A stretch of 14,622 bases of DNA. Origin: Anaerolineaceae bacterium UBA5838. Its GTDB lineage: Bacteria > Chloroflexota > Anaerolineae > Anaerolineales > Anaerolineaceae. Location of the stretch: the NCBI GenBank assembly GCA_002432795.1, contig DJGU01000041.1, positions 5,109 through 19,730 of the forward strand, in the 5' to 3' direction. The notes under the pieces were generated by a model that searched no databases, was not told the DNA's origin, and saw only the letters and a list, made by a program, of their open reading frames with translations. Positions 13,063 through 14,622 of this stretch are shown in pieces. Positions within the stretch are counted from its first letter, which is position 1; every line of letters starts with the position of its first letter. Position numbers and translations under genes: made by a program.

Positions 13063-14186
13063 GAGTTGCTCCCTCCTTGGCTTGCTGCAGCTTCCTGCAG
13101 TGCCAGATCACGTTGGGCATTATGAACTACTATGCGCTGACGATACTTCGCCAGGAATTGCTCCGCAGCAAAGAACAGGAAGATAGCCGCCTGGATGATA
13201 TCGATCATCTCTGAAGGTACGTCGCTGTAAGTCGCCATCAAGTTGCAGCCTTTATTCAGATAGGCAATAAAGAAGGCTGCGAATGGCACGAAGATTGGAT
13301 TGTTTTTCGCTAAAATCGCAATTGTGATACCAAGCCAGCCATAGCCCGGAAGTTCGCGCCACAAGAAGGTGCCGAAGCGCCCAAGCACCTCAATGCTGCC
13401 TCCCATACCCGAGAGCATACCGCCGATTACCTGGGACAAAATAATCACAGTTCCGACCTGCATGCCCGAGTACTGCGCGAAGGACTGGTTGATGCCAATC
13501 ATGCGGATGGCATATCCCCACTTAGTGCGATACATGAACAGGGCAATGATTACCACAAAAATTAACGCGACCACGAAGCCCCACGTAAGTTTGGTGCCAT
13601 TGGCAATAATCTCAGGAATTTTTGCTGTCTCCTGGAACGGGAAGGTTTGAGTGGCGCCTTTTGAACGATCCGCGAAAACGAAGTTGAGAAAGTGCAGGAT
13701 GACGAACATGACCACATAGTTCATCATCAGCGAAGTCACCATCTCACTCGCCCCCAGTTTCACTTTGAGAATCGCCGGGATGAGCATGATAAGCCCACCG
13801 GCAAGCGCACCTCCCAAGACGCACACCACCTGGTGAAGTCCGGTATTCATTTTGAGGTAGATACCGAGCAAAGCACCAACAAAGCCACCTAACATGATGG
13901 CTCCCTCACCTCCCAGGTTAAACTGGTTAGCTGAGAACATTACACATACTGCCAGACCAGAGAAAATAGTCGGGATCATCGCGGCTAAAATGGTCAAAAA
14001 GCTGGTGGTGTTAAACACATTCCCTGTAGCTTTGAAGCTGACCACGGGACCCAGCAGCAGATATTTCAGGGCAGTTAAAGGTTCATCAGAAGAGATAAAG
14101 ATGAAAACCGCAGCCACTGCCAATGCTAATAAAATGGCAGCCAGTCCGCGAAGTATATTAAACAAAAACAAATTTTTATCACTCAT
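13059..14186 (-). CDS. Nucleoside ABC transporter permease, NupP/YufP-like
   Basis: A 375-residue integral membrane permease. A first membrane helix at about 10-32 is followed by a loop with LGPVVSF and several further hydrophobic segments. The motif FSANQFNLGGEGAIMLGGF (roughly 83-101) is the counterpart of the NIGxEG signature in the partner permease. The coupling loop GYAIRMIGINQSFAQYSGMQVG and the YGWLGITIAILAKNNP segment are typical of the NupP/YufP branch. Length is slightly above the usual 350 because of a polar C-terminal tail rich in Ala, Gln and Ser. Its ATG overlaps the ATPase gene's stop by 8 bases, so the ATPase-permease-permease order is a coupled operon. Confidence 0.88.
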   Translation of the reverse strand: MSDKNLFLFNILRGLAAILLALAVAAVFIFISSDEPLTALKYLLLGPVVSFKATGNVFNTTSFLTILAAMIPTIFSGLAVCVMFSANQFNLGGEGAIMLGGFVGALLGIYLKMNTGLHQVVCVLGGALAGGLIMLIPAILKVKLGASEMVTSLMMNYVVMFVILHFLNFVFADRSKGATQTFPFQETAKIPEIIANGTKLTWGFVVALIFVVIIALFMYRTKWGYAIRMIGINQSFAQYSGMQVGTVIILSQVIGGMLSGMGGSIEVLGRFGTFLWRELPGYGWLGITIAILAKNNPIFVPFAAFFIAYLNKGCNLMATYSDVPSEMIDIIQAAIFLFFAAEQFLAKYRQRIVVHNAQRDLALQEAAASQGGSNS

Positions 14187-14622
14187 AGCATACCTTTGCG
14201 ATTTCTTCTTCAGTTTGGTGTTTCAAACCGAGCATATATTCGCCCATGGTTATGTCATCCAATTGGCTTGAGTCTTCAAAATACGCCACGATCTTACCGC
14301 CGTACATGACGATCAGGCTATCGCTGAGTTCGATGACCTCATTCAGATCAGCCGAAACTAACAGCACGGCTGTGCCACCACGACTAAGATCAACGATCTG
14401 GTTTCGGATAAATTCGGTCGCACCCACATCAATACCGCGTGTTGGCTGATCCGCGATCAACAACGTGGGCTGGCTTGAAAGCTCACGCGCGACCACGACC
14501 TTCTGGATGTTACCGCCAGAAAGCATCTTGACCTGCTGTTTGGCTGACTTTGCCAGGATGCGATAGTCAACAATCAAGTTGTTGCTTTCATGGTGGATCT
14601 CGCGCATATTGAACAGCGGACC
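14179..14622 (-). CDS. Nucleoside ABC transporter ATPase, C-terminal part (NupO-like)
   Basis: The frame runs off the right edge of the window (first visible residues GPLFNMREI), so only the last 147 residues or so of a longer protein are seen. They are the second nucleotide-binding domain of a double-domain ATPase. The fragment carries the ABC signature LSGGNIQKVVVARELS, a Walker B region LLIADQPTRGID with Gln where active ATPase sites have Glu, the D-loop, and an H-loop region LLVSADLNEV lacking the switch histidine. Such substitutions are usual in the degenerate second domain of the RbsA/NupO type. It ends with GKIVAYF and a short tail. The substrate-binding lipoprotein (BmpA-like) and the promoter would lie outside the window. 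Confidence 0.88.
   Translation of the reverse strand, partial: GPLFNMREIHHESNNLIVDYRILAKSAKQQVKMLSGGNIQKVVVARELSSQPTLLIADQPTRGIDVGATEFIRNQIVDLSRGGTAVLLVSADLNEVIELSDSLIVMYGGKIVAYFEDSSQLDDITMGEYMLGLKHQTEEEIAKVCYE

Overview
The window looks like a chromosomal segment of a heterotrophic bacterium. The protein flavour and the moderate GC content (by eye a little over half G+C) would fit the Chloroflexota, for example class Anaerolineae. That placement is an inference: there is no rRNA or other marker gene. I see no tRNA, rRNA, CRISPR array, transposase or phage gene.

Left part (1-4145): a run of unrelated metabolic genes. These are the 3' end of an acetyltransferase-like gene, a YdhF-type aldo/keto reductase, a DinB-fold protein, glucosamine-6-phosphate deaminase (nagB, minus strand) and, divergent from it, a 2-amino-3-ketobutyrate CoA ligase (kbl). 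A good rho-independent terminator follows kbl.

Middle part (4356-8023): a uridine-phosphorylase-type nucleoside phosphorylase (minus) is divergent from a compact plus-strand operon. The operon encodes a PfkB/ribokinase-type sugar kinase, a flavodoxin-fold FMN oxidoreductase whose start overlaps the kinase stop, and an MtaD-like amidohydrolase/deaminase. The -10 boxes of the two divergent promoters overlap almost completely.

Repeat island (8024-9170): about 1.15 kb with no credible gene, lying where the amidohydrolase operon and the nucleoside hydrolase operon converge. It is a mosaic of palindromic modules: a 195-bp tandem unit, a 201-bp direct repeat at about 97% identity, and two further inverted-repeat elements.

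Right part (9171-14622, minus strand): one polycistron reading ATPase (partial), permease, permease, nucleoside hydrolase, nucleoside hydrolase, hairpin, nucleoside hydrolase. Every junction except the last overlaps by 4 or 8 bases, which suggests translational coupling. The transporter resembles the NupOPQ/BmpA-type nucleoside ABC importers.

Taken together, 4.3-14.6 kb reads as a nucleoside scavenging and catabolism locus. Nucleosides would be imported and split hydrolytically by three different nucleoside hydrolases or phosphorolytically by the Udp-like enzyme. Free ribose would be phosphorylated by the PfkB kinase, and bases or nucleosides could be deaminated by the amidohydrolase. The role of the embedded flavin oxidoreductase is not explained by this scheme.
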